Source: Apostichopus japonicus (lineage: Eukaryota; Echinodermata; Holothuroidea; Aspidochirotida; Stichopodidae). Taken from it: DNA of 64,000 nt. The translations under genes and the position numbers were made by a program. The stretch lies in assembly GCF_037975245.1 (NCBI RefSeq), contig NC_092566.1, positions 17,829,001 through 17,893,000 of the forward strand, read 5' to 3'. Positions 12,201 to 27,200 of this stretch are shown in pieces; positions within the stretch are counted from its first letter, which is position 1, and each line of letters begins with the position of its first letter. Below the pieces are notes generated by a model. That model was not told where the DNA came from. It saw only the letters and a list, made by a program, of their open reading frames with translations, and did no database searches.

Positions 12201-15200
12201 GTTGTTACACATGCAACAACAGGAGTGTTGGCTGTAGTGATGTTACTGTACAAGCATATATACACTGTCGTTATGTCGTACGTTGTTACGCATGCAACAA
12301 CAGGAGTGTTGGCTGTAGTGATGTTACTGTACAAGCATATACACGCTGTCGTTATGTCGTACGTTGTTACGCATGCAACAACAGGAGTGTTGGCTGTAGT
12401 GATGTTACTGTACAAGCATATACGCTGTCGTTATGTCGTACGTTGTTACGCATGCAACAACAGGAGTGTTGGCTGTAGTGATATTACTGTACAAGCATAT
12501 ACGCTGTCGTTATGTCGTACGTTGTTACGCATGCAACAACAGGAGTGTTGGCTGTAGTGATGTTACTGTACAAGCATATACACACTGTCGTTATGTCGTA
12601 CGTTGTTACGCATGCAACAACAGGAGTGTTGGCTGTAGTGATGTTACTGTACAAGCATATACGCTGTCGTTATGTCGTACGTTGTTACGCATGCAACAAC
12701 AGGAGTGTTGGCTGTAGTGATGTTACTGTACAAGCATATACACACTCTCGTTATGTCATACGTTGTTACGCATGCAACGACAGGAGTGTTGGCTGTAGTG
12801 ATGTTACTGTACAAGCATATAGACACTGTCGTTATGTCCTACGTTGTTACACATGCAACAACAGGAGTGGATTAAGCAGAGTGCTACCGGGGTAGTCACA
12901 AGCAAGAGAAAGAATAAACTACATAAATGTCCATTGTACTTCTTTCATCATATTCTACATTAACCGAATGTAACAGCTAGTGGCGAAAGCTGCAAATGAT
13001 ATACTCAGTGTAACAAATTTTTGGCCATTTATCTTGTCTACGGTACTCTGCTTTAGTACTAAGCAGGCACACTAGCCAAGAATACAGGGAACCATGAAAG
13101 AATAATTAATGATTAGAAGTTAAAGCAGCATTTTGCATCCTTTTCTTTGATTTTCTCAACCTCACTGACTCCACCGTTTTTTCCGTTAGAACCCATAAAC
13201 CTCGCCCATAATATGAATATTTAAACACTACGAACGTCATTGACCAATACGTAATACAACACCATGCTTGATTTGTGTACAGTCTATATGGCAGTTGTAC
13301 CAGGGAGTTCCATACATCTCCCTGGTTGTACCAACGCAAAGTCTTGAATCTATTTTAATCAACGGCTCATAACTAAACCTGCATCTCTGATTGGATGAAT
13401 TCAAACTAGTGGGTTTGGGGAACTGTATGCGATTAATTTTAACTATGGAATTTGTCGTGGACACTCTTCTCATTATCTGCAAATATCCTTAATTACTCAC
13501 CAATTAACGTTGTTGGCAGGGAAAAACTTGGCTAATATCTTAGTTTGCTGTTTTGTGATTGATATATGTAAAAAACTCGATGGACATGTCAAAAAAGTAG
13601 AAAACGGCGACCAAACGCAAAATGCTGCTTTAAGCTCAAATCATGCAGGTGATAATTATGGAGTTGCCAAACTTAAAAATATAGAATTTAGAAAATTCTG
13701 GGCTTGATTATGTCAGAATAATGTTGCTTTAAGTTTAGAAACGATGCTGCAGTGAAGTGGTGATCATAGATATGGGGGGTGGGGGGTGGGGTTGGTATAT
13801 CCGGTCGTTTCTGACTCGGTCAGAAGCCTGACTCAGTGTTGGAGTAGGTGTTGGAGTAGGTGTTGGAGTAGGTGTTGGAATAGTTGTTGGAGTAGCTGTT
13901 GGAGTAGGTGTTGGATTGGGTGTTGGAGTAGGTGTTGGAATAGGTGTTGGAGTAGGTGTTGGAGTAGGTTTTGGAGTAGGTGTTGGAATAGTTGTTGGAG
14001 TAGGTGTTGGAGTAGGTGTTGGAGTAGGTGTTCAGATGCTGGCTGAGTCTACACTATATACACACAGAGCCCAATTAATGGTGAGATTAAAGTTTTAGAT
14101 TTTGGGAGAAACATCCACGAGTCCGAACCAAACGAAATCTTTGTGAACCAACAGATGAAGCATTAACTATAAATTCAATTGACTTTGAAAGAGGAAGGCA
14201 TCGCTGGTCGAATGTGAAACAGTTAAAGGTGATTCCGTTCTGGACCGCGTTGGACGTACTGAAAATTTCCTGCGGTGTAATGTCGTAAGGAAAGACTCTG
14301 TTCATATTCCGTGTGACATAATTCATTTCAATTTTTTTTTTTTAAGTAATATCTTTGATTTTATCAGCTTCTTAGAATTGTTTTGTTATTTCTGTTGATA
14401 GTTACATGTTCATTTGCTACCTCTGAAGTCACCGTGGATGAATTTGATGGATTTCTTTCCGTCGAAGTGGAGTGTAACGGGGTTCACGCAAAGGATGGTG
14501 TCAGCTTTGGTAAGGAATAGGAAATAAAAATTACTAACCCCCCCCCCCAGCAATCCACCGTGCCCCTTCAATCCTTCACCTGACCTTCTCAAATGCATAA
14601 GAAGTAAAAAAAAAATTAAAAAATCTGAATATGGTGTAATGAGGGTCAAGTTTCAAGATCAAATAAGGGAGAAAACTTCCCAAAATGCATTAAAGTTAAT
14701 ATTTCCTTCAAAGGTTGACCTAGGTAAGGTAGAATTTGTTGCGTCAAATTGCAGTCAGTCCAAGAACAAAGAAAAATTGAGTGCTGGGTTATGTTTCTAT
14801 AGCTATTCTGGGTAACAAGATATTGAACTTTTAATTAAAATATAATAAATCTGTGGAAGGCTCCTTTAAGGCTCAATTGAAAATGATGTTGGCTCATTAC
14901 TGCCACAACTAGGCCTCCTAAATGTTATTCCATGTTCATGTTAATCCATCGTTTATTAAATTGTAACTCCCTCAACCAAACAACAAACACCACCCCCCCT
15001 CCCCCCTCCCCGTTGATGACATTGAAGACCGTTTTGTCCTCGGTCAGTTTGTAATGCATTAAAAAAGTGTTTAATATTTGAGGCCATTACAATCTTACGT
15101 TTTCCCAATGCTGAGAATTTTGTTGTGTCTAAGGAGCTCTACTCAAGCTGCTAAAGGGTATAAATTTCTCAAAAGTTGGAAACGGTAAGATAGGTCACTG

Positions 15201-18200
15201 TGGTTCTCAATGTAGGAAGGTTGTGCTACAAGAAACGGGCTTTCCATGGGAATTGCCTGACAGGGATGAACAAATTTGTCTTTAAATTATTTTGCCCCTC
15301 CCCCAACCAACAGACCCCACCGACACCAACACCAAGGAAGAGTATGGCAGTGACAGTCCTAGTTTATTAAAATAATGTTTATTTATTCAACAAAAGTATG
15401 TTTTCCTTTAACCTTTTTCAAGGTTTATGGACGGGAAGACGTACAGTGAATGGGCAGTTCATCCTTCAAGCCCCATATGCGGCGGTTGCAGTCTATGCAA
15501 ATAACACAAAGTAATTTAATAAGTCATAAAATAATTATCATTGCACTCGACTGGCCAAAGACGTTACTCGTTACAGCAGTGGCGGAGCTAGGGGTATTGG
15601 TCCGGGGGGGGGGGAGAATGGTCTGTAGGGGCGCTTTCGACACTATCTAAGCGGAGCGCCACCACAGGTTGGCGCTGAGCGTGGAGAAATTTTTTGAGTA
15701 AAGAAATTCCTAGATTGCCGGAAATGACCCTTTCTGGGCCTTGCTAATTTGCAGATAAAAAAAGAATAAATAGGTGACATCACCATTTTGTCAGAAAATA
15801 ACACCAATAAAATGTGACAAATGTCAATAGGTATACTTGAGAGCGCAATAAAGAAGTCAATAATCGCGAATAAGTAAAAAGTGGTAAAAAGCTGAAAAGG
15901 GTGCCAGCAGTCCATTTGAGTCCGTCAGGGGGGGGGGGGCATCTGCCCCCTCTGACTGTATGGACACTCCGACACTGCGTTACAGTAATGACAGGTCTTT
16001 CAGCTACAGGCACCGATTATACAAACAATTTGGAATTTCCACCTCTGCAGAGTTTGACTACACGGATGGAACCGCCACACAACCGGAGGATTTCAACTCG
16101 ATTGTGACTATGATTGGTTTCCCGACTGCAACCACGTCACTGTCATTCTCCATTAGCATCGTACCTGATACAATTGTAGAGAAAGATCATTCCTTTACGA
16201 TAAGCCTCTCGAATGTCATCATTCCTGAGGGTGTGGACCAGAACTGTATATCCTTTACGGGTTCGCAAGTGGTGACGATTCTAGATGACGACACAGGTAC
16301 TTTTTGTCTTAGAAAATTTGTTACCGAGGGAGGGTTTAACTAATCAGATAACTAGGAGTAGCACATTTGTTACCGAGGGAGGGTTTAACTAATCAGATAA
16401 CTAGGAGTAGCAAATTTGTTAACGAGGGAGGGTTTAACTAATCAGATAACTAGGAGTAGCAAATTTGTTACCGAGGGAGGGTTTAACTAAACAGATAACT
16501 AAGAGTAGCACATTTGTTACCGAGGGAGGGTTTAACTAATCAGATAACTAGGAGTAGCACATTTGTTACCGAGGGAGGGTTTAACTAATCAGATAACTAG
16601 GAGTAGCACATTTGTTACCGAGGGAGGGTTTAACTAATCAGATAACTAGGAGTAGCAAATTTGTTACCGAGGGAGGGTTTAACTGATCAGATAACTAGAT
16701 GTAGCAAATTTGTTACCGAGGGAGGGTTTAACTGATCAGATAACTAGATGTAACAAATTTGTTACCGAGGGAGGGTTTAACTTATCAGATAACTAGGAAT
16801 AGCACATTTGTTACCGAGGGAGGGTTTAACTAATCAGATAACTAGGAGTAGCACATTTGTTACCGAGGGAGGGTTTAACTAATCAGATAACTAGGAGTAG
16901 CACATTTGTTATGGAGGGAGGATTTAAATAATCAGATAACTAGGAGTAGCACATTTGTTACCGAGGGAGGATTTAACTAATCAGATAACTAGGAATAGCA
17001 AATTTATTACCAAGGGAGGATTTAACTGATCAAATAACTAGGAATAGCACATTTGTTATGGAGGGAGGATTTAAATAATCAGATAACTAGGAGTAGCACA
17101 TTTGTTACCGAGGGAGGATTTAACTAATCAGATAACTAGGAATAGCAAATTTATTACCAAGGGAGGATTTAACTCATCAAATAACTAGGAATAGCACATT
17201 TGTTATGGAGGAAGGATTTAAATAATCAGATAACTAGGAGTAGCACATTTGTTACCGAAGGAGGATTTAACTAATAAGATAACTAGGAGCTGCAAATTTG
17301 TTACCGAGGGCGGGTTTAATTTATCAGATAACTAGGAGTAGCAAATTTGTTACCGAGGGACGATTCAACTTATCAGATAACTTGGAGAAGCAAATTTGTT
17401 ACCGAGGAAGGATTTAACTAATCAGATAACTAGGAGTAGCAAATTTGTTACCGAGGGAGGGTTTAACTGATCAGATAACTAGGAGTAGCAAATTTGTTAC
17501 CGAGGGAGGGTTTAACTAATCAGATAACTAGGAATAGCAAATTTGTTATCGAGGGAGGATTTAACTAATCAGATAACTAGGAGTAGCAAATTTGTTACCG
17601 AGGGAGAGTTTAACTGATCAGATAACTAGGAGTAGCAAATTTGTTACCGAGGGAGGGTTTAACTAATCAGATAACTAGGAGTTACCAGATATGTCTAATG
17701 AGTTTGTCTACAGGATTTCAAAGCTTCAATATTTTCTAAGACTCATCACTGCTTTAAATAGGACAGAAGGAGAGAATGGATTAAACGTACGTCCGAAATC
17801 ATCGGAATGATGAAAAGATTTAAATAAACAAGTACAGAAAGTTGCAGCAAGAAAAGTTGGTGACCTGTTTATTCCTACTGTGTCACCTTCATATCTTAAT
17901 TTTTTGTTGCAAAATCAATATCAATGAGAATGTTCTTGTGAAGGTGTCCTACCATAACTATGTTTCTAGTCATAATAATTTTGAAATACCTACACATACT
18001 TTATGATTGCAGTGAATTAGTTTGAAGGACTTATAATTGCTACTATACAAAATTCATAAGGATGCAATTTATGCAGGGAGCATAGCCTACAAAGGTGCTG
18101 TGCAAAATTTGAAAACTATAATAATCCGATTTCTCGGGCAGGTGTTAATACCAAAGTAACTACGAAAAGAGCTGTAACTTCGCATTCATACAGATTCTAA

Positions 18201-21200
18201 TGTATGTTTTGATTGCCATCCTCCTTCCCCTCACACCCCTTTCCCAAAAAATATATAAAAATAATATTTGTGCAAGAGGCCATACACAATGTGTAAAACC
18301 CATGGGGTAATGTGGACTGGTTCATTAATTATCGATGATATAAACTGGGGGGCGGGTGACTGGGGTGGGGGAGTTGGCAGGGACCAGTGGATATTATCAT
18401 CACTTGTTGACATTCGAATTGGTAACGTTTGGAACTTTGGGTTCAATATTATCAGCATTTTGTAAATATGATCTTCATTCTCTTCAAGAAATCGACAGGT
18501 TGCAGTTGCTGGGAGTATATCGACCACAGCGTCATAAATTTGTGAGCTGTTTTAAAAAATAAAACAGTCTACTCATCGTCTATGATTTGTTTTCCTTTTA
18601 CTGTGACAGACAAAAAAAGACCTTTCTTAGATTCCTTTTCTCTACGTTAAAAATTGATTCATTCTGTTCTGAGAAATGTCATCATACAGGTCAGTGTGGG
18701 TTGGAAGTCATTTTGAATATTTTTCTCTTCGCACCATATATATCGATTAACTTTGAATTCTGCGTTAAAGGTTTTGCAATATTTGACTGCAATCGTTCTG
18801 TTCGATCTGATTCCCTTTAAAGCGACCTGTCGGTTCGACCCAACGGAAGACTGTGTGACCGAAGGCACCTCACCCTTCATCGCTTCGGTTACCTGTGATC
18901 TGCAAGTTGACTGCCCCGGAATAACATTTGGTCGGTTGATTCGTTTTCTTTCTCAATGTACTAAATCGTAGAAACATAAGAATATTATTCTGACTGTTGT
19001 CATAAGAGAGTATTAAAATTTTAAGGCTTTAATGCACTTCACTATTACCATAGGACAGTGGAGGACCTGAAATATATTCTGGGCATGGTCGAACGTCGGC
19101 ATGCTTTAACAATGTGTTTATAAATAACAGAGTAGTTTAAAATATCTCTTCTCTGTCGAGGAACTCGTAACGTCCCCCTGTTTGTACTAGAATGCCCGAT
19201 AGTTAATAAGAAGGACCTGTTTTTTTTTTTTAATTTTAAATTTCTTTGCCCTTATGTTTTATTCCCAATAATACAACATTTATCTCAAATTTGAGTTTAT
19301 GAAGTGAATACTAGTACAATTCACCTGAATCTAAAAAGCTGCTTTTTTTCATATTTTTTGTATTAGATTTAAATTTTGGTGTAGTTTATCATTGCATATG
19401 GACTACCCTATGCAGTGCAGTTCATTACTCTATTAGACTGGTGAAATTTCAGTTCAAAAAATGCACACCAATAATGAAATGAAAAAAAATTGGAAATGTT
19501 GAAATTTGCTCAAAAACTTTGTTTGTTTCTCAAAAAAGAAAAGAAAAAAGATCTCTAGGACTCTATAGCTTATAGGATGATTGTTGTGGGTAAGAAAGAC
19601 AGATTTTTGAACTCGGTACCGTAGATAATAAAATCAGTTAACATTCTGTTTGTTGTAAGTATACTGTACATACCAAGATTATTATTTCGTTTTGAAAGTT
19701 GAAATTTTTGGTACATTAAAAATTGTTAGAGTTTGATCATGCGTTAATATTATTAGCTAGAATACGAAAAAACATGCCAAAAAAGGAAAAACAAAAATAA
19801 TTAGCTAACATGAAATTACGCCGTTTGCTGCGAACTTTCTTTTTGAACGGCATTCATCTACATGTTTATTGTGGTCATATATATTTTAGTAAAATAATGT
19901 AAAAAAAAAAAAAACCTAAATAACTATAAACATTTTCATTTTGTTTCAGATGTGGACCTGTCGGATGGCACCGCCGTGGAAACGAGTGATTACACGACAA
20001 ACGACGGCACTTTCAGCTTTGATATCAATACCAACGATCTATCCTTCGAAGTAGGTATAGCTGACGACAGCAACGTGGAGAATCACCAGTCTTTCACCGT
20101 CGGTGTCAGTATGGTTAATTTTCCAGATGGATTTGACGATACCGCAGCCGTTCAGTTCGTGGGCACACAAATAGTTACCATCAAGGACGACGATACAAGT
20201 AAGTCAAAATGCACGACACTTTCTTGATGGATACATTATTATGGTATCCTGAGAGAGCAGCTCTGCACTTCTCTTTACAGGCATGAGCTTTTTCCGCGAA
20301 TTCGCGGAACATCTGTAAATTCTTTTTTACCTCGGGGACAAAAACTATTATCCTAACACACTGTAGCATACACAAACTGGAGCCTATACCGCAATTTTTG
20401 CAAAATTCTGTGATTTTTTTTTACCCCAGGCTTATCCCTGTCTTTAATATAAATCAGTAACAAAAAAACTGAATGAAACCCCCCCCAACCACCCATTGCA
20501 ACCCCCCAATAGTTTATATGGACTGAGTAAGGCAACCAGTGCCTGGTCATTCAGTGAGGTTATGGGATCCGTAGTATAGGAAATACTTCTTCCTAAGAAA
20601 TTCAAGAGTCTCTAATATTTATTCCCCCGCTTTCTAAGACCTACCAAAGTCACAACAGCTTTACATAAACAACGTTATTCCACCTCTTTTTCATAATGAG
20701 GTTTAGAAAAGCATTGTGTTCTATTTCTATGGGGTCATGGGGGGGGGTGGGTCCATGCAGCGGAATAGCTTATTACCAATACCCTTTCCTAGTTACACTG
20801 AATTGTAGAATGTCTTAAGGAAAATGGATTTAAGTCCTCCCAAACTGAGAGTGCAACATAAAAGTGTAACATAGTATTTCCTTGGCCAACAATAGATGAT
20901 ACTTCTGGTTGTTTTTTTTCTTTTCTTTGTGTAGCAACTTGTTCTTTAGATCCAGCATTGCATGATGTCGATGAGAGTCAATCGGGTACAGTAACGATTG
21001 TATGCGATAACCAAGTAGATGATGAGGGTGTCTCCCTCAGTAAGTATACAATTTTCTCTAGTCCACTCATGATATCAACGGGATAACTAGTGAGTTAAAC
21101 ACCAAACACAATTATACCACGATGAGGAAATTATATCGGAAAAGGAACCACTCAATGCAATAAGTGTTGTGCAATATTACAATCATTCCCTAATATACCG

Positions 21201-24200
21201 TACAAAACTGCTCTGGGGCTTACATGTTTCCAACGGTGGTTATATCTGTTGGGAAACTTTCTCAATTTTATGTCTGGCAAATAGGGACCTTCCTTCTTCG
21301 AGATTGTTGCTGAGGTTAATTAATCAGAGAAAATTTGAGCTCTCAAGACAGTCGTGTATTTAAGATGTTAATGCGTTTTCTAAAATGCCATCCTCCAAAA
21401 ACTAAACAGATAATTTTATGACCCCTCGCACAGCAAATAAAAATAAAACACTCTTATTTACAGATCTCTGTTTCACTGATGGTACAGCCGAGGATGGAGT
21501 TGATTACGTTAGTACTGATCCGTTCCCGTTCCCAACGGGAACTACCACTTTCTCCGTCGAGCTGGAGATAGTTGATGATGACATTACCGAAGATGTTGAA
21601 ACTTTCGATGTTGAGATTTGTGACTTTAGCTTTGAACCAGGATTTTCAGCTACAACTGCATTTGAAGCGACAGGCTCAGCACAATGCCGAATCATTGATG
21701 ATGATTCCGGTATGTATTAGTTACAGTTTGGAAGTTTTTTGTTTTTTTAAATTGTGTAACTATAGTTTTTACAATTCTTGTCCAATTCCTATATAAAATA
21801 TTCCACACACAATGAGAAAACATTAGGCAAAAGTTCAATACGATGAAACAAAATGCTGGTTTGTACTGTAAAGAAAGCAACTGTTGGAAACAAACACCAA
21901 TCGCCATGGTAACTCTCTGCTTTACTTGGACATGTGCAGTCTGTTTTGTTTCGTAGTGCTCACCGGTGGTGGCTGTAGTGATGTTACTGTACAAGCATAT
22001 ATACACTGTCATTATATCGTATGTTGTTACACATGCAACAACAGGAGTGTTGGCTGTAGTGATGTTACTGTACAAGCATATATACACTGTCGTTATGTCG
22101 TACGTTGTTACGCATGCAACAACAGGAGTGTTGGCTGTAGTGATGTTACTGTACAAGCATATACACGCTGTCGTTATGTCGTACGTTGTTACGCATGCAA
22201 CAACAGGAGTGTTGGCTGTAGTGATATTACTGTACAAGCATATACGCTGTCGTTATGTCGTACGTTGTTACGCATGCAACAACAGGAGTGTTGGCTGTAG
22301 TGATGTTACTGTACAAGCATATACACACTGTCGTTATGTCGTACGTTGTTACGCATGCAACAACAGGAGTGTTGGCTGTAGTGATGTTACTGTACAAGCA
22401 TATACGCTGTCGTTATGTCGTACGTTGTTACGCATGCAACAACAGGAGTGTTGGCTGTAGTGATGTTACTGTACAAGCATATACACACTGTCGTTATGTC
22501 GTACGTTGTTACGCATGCAACGACAGGAGTGTTGGCTGTAGTGATGTTACTGTACAAGCATATATACACTGTCGTTATGACGTACGTTGTTACGCATGCA
22601 ACGACAGGAGTGTTGGCTGTAGTGATGTTACTGTACAAGCATATACACACTCTCGTTATGTCATACGTTGTTACGCATGCAACGACAGGAGTGTTGGCTG
22701 TAGTGATGTTACTGTACAAGCATATAGACACTGTCGTTATGTCGTACGTTGTTACGCATGCAACGACAGGAGTGTTGGCTGTAGTGATGTTACTGTACAA
22801 GCATATACACACTGTCGTTATGTCGTACGTTGTTACGCATGCAACGACAGGAGTGTTGGCTGTAGTGATGTTACTGTACAAGCATATAGACACTGTCGTT
22901 ATGTCGTACGTTGTTACGCATGCAACAACAGGAGTGTTGGCTGTAGTGATGTTACTGTACAAGCATATACACACTCTCGTTATGTCATACGTTGTTACGC
23001 ATGCAACGACAGGAGTGTTGGCTGTAGTGATGTTACTGTACAAGCATATACACACTCTCGTTATGTCATACGTTGTTACGCATGCAACGACAGGAGTGTT
23101 GGCTGTAGTGATGTTACTGTACAAGCATATACACACTCTCGTTATGTCGTACGTTGTTACGCATGCAACAACAGGAGTGTTGGCTGTAGTGATGTTACTG
23201 TACAAGCATATACACACTCTCGTTATGTCATACGTTGTTACGCATGCAACGGCAGGAGTGTTGGCTGTAGTGATGTTACTGTACAAGCATATACACACTC
23301 TCGTTATGTCGTACGTTGTTACGCATGCAACGACAGGAGTGTTGGCTGTAGTGATGTTACTGTACAAGCATATACACACTCTCGTTATGTCATACGTTGT
23401 TACGCATGCAACGACAGGAGTGTTGGCTGTAGTGATGTTACTGTACAAGCATATACACACTCTCGTTATGTCGTACGTTGTTACGCATGCAACAACAGGA
23501 GTGTTGGCTGTAGTGATGTTATTGTACAAGCATATACACACTCTCGTTATGTCATACGTTGTTACGCATGCAACGACAGGAGTGTTGGCTGTAGTGATGT
23601 TACTGTACAAGCATATAGACACTGTCGTTATGTCCTACGTTGTTACACATGCAACAACAGGAGTGGATTAAGCAGAGTGCTACCGGGGTAGTCACAAGCA
23701 AGAGAAAGAATAAACTACATAAATGTCCATTGTACTTCTTTCATCATATTCTACATTAACCGAATGTAACAGCTAGTGGCGAAAGCTGCAAATGATATAC
23801 TCAGTGTAACAAATTTTTGGCCATTTATCTTGTCTACGGTACTCTGCTTTAGTACTAAGCAGGCACACTAGCCAAGAATACAGGGAACCATGAAAGAATA
23901 ATTAATGATTAGAAGTTAAAGCAGCATTTTGCATCCTTTTCTTTGATTTTCTCAACCTCACTGACTCCACCGTTTTTTCCGTTAGAACCCATAAACCTCG
24001 CCCATAATATGAATATTTAAACACTACGAACGTCATTGACCAATACGTAATACAACACCATGCTTGATTTGTGTACAGTCTATATGGCAGTTGTACCAGG
24101 GAGTTCCATATATCTCCCTGGTTGTACCAACGCAAAGTCTTGAATCTATTTTAATCAACGGCTCATAACTAAACCTGCATCTCTGATTGGATGAATTCAA

Positions 24201-27200
24201 ACTAGTGGGTTTGGGGAACTGTATGCGATTAATTTTAACTATGGAATTTGTCGTGGACACTCTTCTCATTATCTGCAAATATCCTTAATTACTCACCAAT
24301 TAACGTTGTTGGCAGGGAAAAACTTGGCTAATATCTTAGTTTGCTGTTTTGTGATTGATATATGTAAAAAACTCGATGGACATGTCAAAAAAGTAGAAAA
24401 CGGCGACCAAACGCAAAATGCTGCTTTAAGCTCAAATCATGCAGGTGATAATTATGGAGTTGCCAAACTTAAAAATATAGAATTTAGAAAATTCTGGGCT
24501 TGATTATGTCAGAATAATGTTGCTTTAAGTTTAGAAACGATGCTGCAGTGAAGTGGTGATCATAGATATGGGGGGTGAGGGGTGGGGTTGGTATATCCGG
24601 TCGTTTCTGACTCGGTCAGAAGCCTGACTCAGTGTTGGAGTAGGTGTTGGAGTAGGTGTTGGAGTAGGTGTTGGAATAGTTGTTGGAGTAGCTGTTGGAG
24701 TAGGTGTTGGATTGGGTGTTGGAGTAGGTGTTGGAATAGGTGTTGGAGTAGGTGTTGGAGTAGGTGTTGGAGTAGGTTTTGGAGTAGGTGTTGGAATAGT
24801 TGTTGGAGTAGGTGTTGGAGTAGGTGTTCAGATGCTGGCTGAGTCTACACTATATACACACAGAGCCCAATTAATGGTGAGATTAAAGTTTTAGATTTTG
24901 GGAGAAACATCCACGAGTCCGAACCAAACGAAATCTTTGTGAACTAACAGATGAAGCATTAACTATAAATTCAATTGACTTTGAAAGAGGAAGGCATCGC
25001 TGGTCGAATGTGAAACAGTTAAAGGTGATTCCGTTCTGGACCGCGTTGGACGTACTGAAAATTTCCTGCGGTGTAATGTCGTAAGGAAAGACTCTGTTCA
25101 TATTCCGTGTGACATAATTCATTTCAATTTTTTTTTTTTAAGTAATATCTTTGATTTTATCAGCTTCTTAGAATTGTTTTGTTATTTCTGTTGATAGTTA
25201 CATGTTCATTTGCTACCTCTGAAGTCACCGTGGATGAATTTGATGGATTTCTTTCCGTCGAAGTGGAGTGTAACGGGGTTCACGCAAAGGATGGTGTCAG
25301 CTTTGGTAAGGAATAGGAAATAAAAATTACTAACCCCCCCCCCCAGCAATCCACCGTGCCCCTTCAATCCTTCACCTGACCTTCTCAAATGCATAAGAAG
25401 TAAAAAAAAAATTAAAAAATCTGAATATGGTGTAATGAGGGTCAAGTTTCAAGATCAAATAAGGGAGAAAACTTCCCAAAATGCATTAAAGTTAATATTT
25501 CCTTCAAAGGTTGACCTAGGTAAGGTAGAATTTGTTGCGTCAAATTGCAGTCAGTCCAAGAACAAAGAAAAATTGAGTGCTGGGTTATGTTTCTATAGCT
25601 ATTCTGGGTAACAAGATATTGAACTTTAAGTAAAATATAATAAATCTGTGGAAGGCTCCTTTAAGGCTCAATTGAAAATGATGTTGGCTCATTACTGCCA
25701 CAACTAGGCCTCCTAAATGTTATTCCATGTTCATGTTAATCCATCGTTTATTAAATTGTAACTCCCTCAACCAAACAACAAACACCACCCCCCCTCCCCC
25801 TCCCCCGTTGATGACATTGAAGACCGTTTTGTCCTCGGTCAGTTTGTAATGCATTAAAAAAGTGTTTAATATTTGAGGCCATTACAATCTTACGTTTTCC
25901 CAATGCTGAGAATTTTGTTGTGTCTAAGGAGCTCTACTGAAGCTGCTTAAGGGTATAAATAAATTTCTCAAAAGTTGGAAACGGTAAGATAGGTCACTGT
26001 GGTTCTCAATGTAGGAAGGTTGTGCTACAAGAAACGGGCTTTCCATGGGAATTGCCTGACAGGGATGAACAAATTTGTCTTTAAATTATTTTGCCCCTCC
26101 CCCAACCAACAGACCCCACCGACACCAACACCAAGGAAGAGTATGGCAGTGACAGTCCTAGTTTATTAAAATAATGTTTATTTATTCAACAAAAGTATGT
26201 TTTCCTTTAACCTTTTTCAAGGTTTATGGACGGGAAGACGTACAGTGAATGGGCAGTTCATCCTTCAAGCCCCATATGCGGCGGTTGCAGTCTATGCAAA
26301 TAACACAAAGTAATTTAATAAGTCATAAAATAATTATCATTGCACTCGACTGGCCAAAGACGTTACTCGTTACAGCAGTGGCGGAGCTAGGGGTATTGGT
26401 CCGGGGGGGGGGAGAATGGTCTGTAGGGGCGCTTTCGACACTATCTAAGCGGAGCGCCACCACAGGTTGGCGCTGAGCGTGGAGAAATTTTTTGAGTAAA
26501 GAAATTCCTAGATTGCCGGAAATGACCCTTTCTGGGCCTTGCTAATTTGCAGATAAAAAAAGAATAAATAGGTGACATCACCATTTTGTCAGAAAATAAC
26601 ACCAATAAAATGTGACAAATGTCAATAGGTATACTTGAGAGCGCAATACAGAAGTCAATAATCGCGAATAAGTAAAAAGTGGTAAAAAGCTGAAAAGGGT
26701 GCCAGCAGTCCATTTGAGTCCGTCAGGGGGGGGGGGGCATCTGCCCCCTCTGACTGTATGGACACTCCGACACTGCGTTACAGTAATGACAGGTCTTTCA
26801 GCTACAGGCACCGATTATACAAACAATTTGGAATTTCCACCTCTGCAGAGTTTGACTACACGGATGGAACCGCCACACAACCGGAGGATTTCAACTCGAT
26901 TGTGACTATGATTGGTTTCCCGACTGCAACCACGTCACTGTCATTCTCCATTAGCATCGTACCTGATACAATTGTAGAGAAAGATCATTCCTTTACGATA
27001 AGCCTCTCGAATGTCATCATTCCTGAGGGTGTGGACCAGAACTGTATATCCTTTACGGGTTCGCAAGTGGTGACGATTCTAGATGACGACACAGGTACTT
27101 TTTGTCTTAGAAAATTTGTTACCGAGGGAGGGTTTAACTAATCAGATAACTAGGAGTAGCACATTTGTTACCGAGGGAGGGTTTAACTAATCAGATAACT

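Larger units (their letters stand above)
1064..13716 (+). repeat. Tandem segmental duplication, unit 1
   Basis: First of three head-to-tail units, each carrying six coding exons (three Calx-beta domains) and three intronic minisatellites. Its start is set by homology of 1064 onward (aataatgttgctttaag) with 13717 and 24513. It is enlarged by a 3.5-kb transposon at 1227-4741 that is absent from the other units. It lacks the hAT-like insertion seen before the second exon of units 2 and 3. Confidence 0.85.
13717..24512 (+). repeat. Tandem segmental duplication, unit 2
   Basis: Second unit. Its 5' part (exons 1-3, hAT insertion) matches unit 3 and its 3' part (exons 4-6, tail with TTAA element) matches unit 1. 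The junction at 13711-13720 joins the end-of-unit sequence tgtcag to the start-of-unit sequence aata. Confidence 0.85.

Noticed and set aside
13786-14046. Cys-Trp repeat open frame
   Set aside because: Another frame of the same 12-bp array, intronic.
22255-23691. 478-codon + strand open frame (and 418/411-codon overlaps)
   Set aside because: It is an artefact of a stop-free 81-bp repeat; it lies in an intron, is open in several frames at once and varies with copy number.
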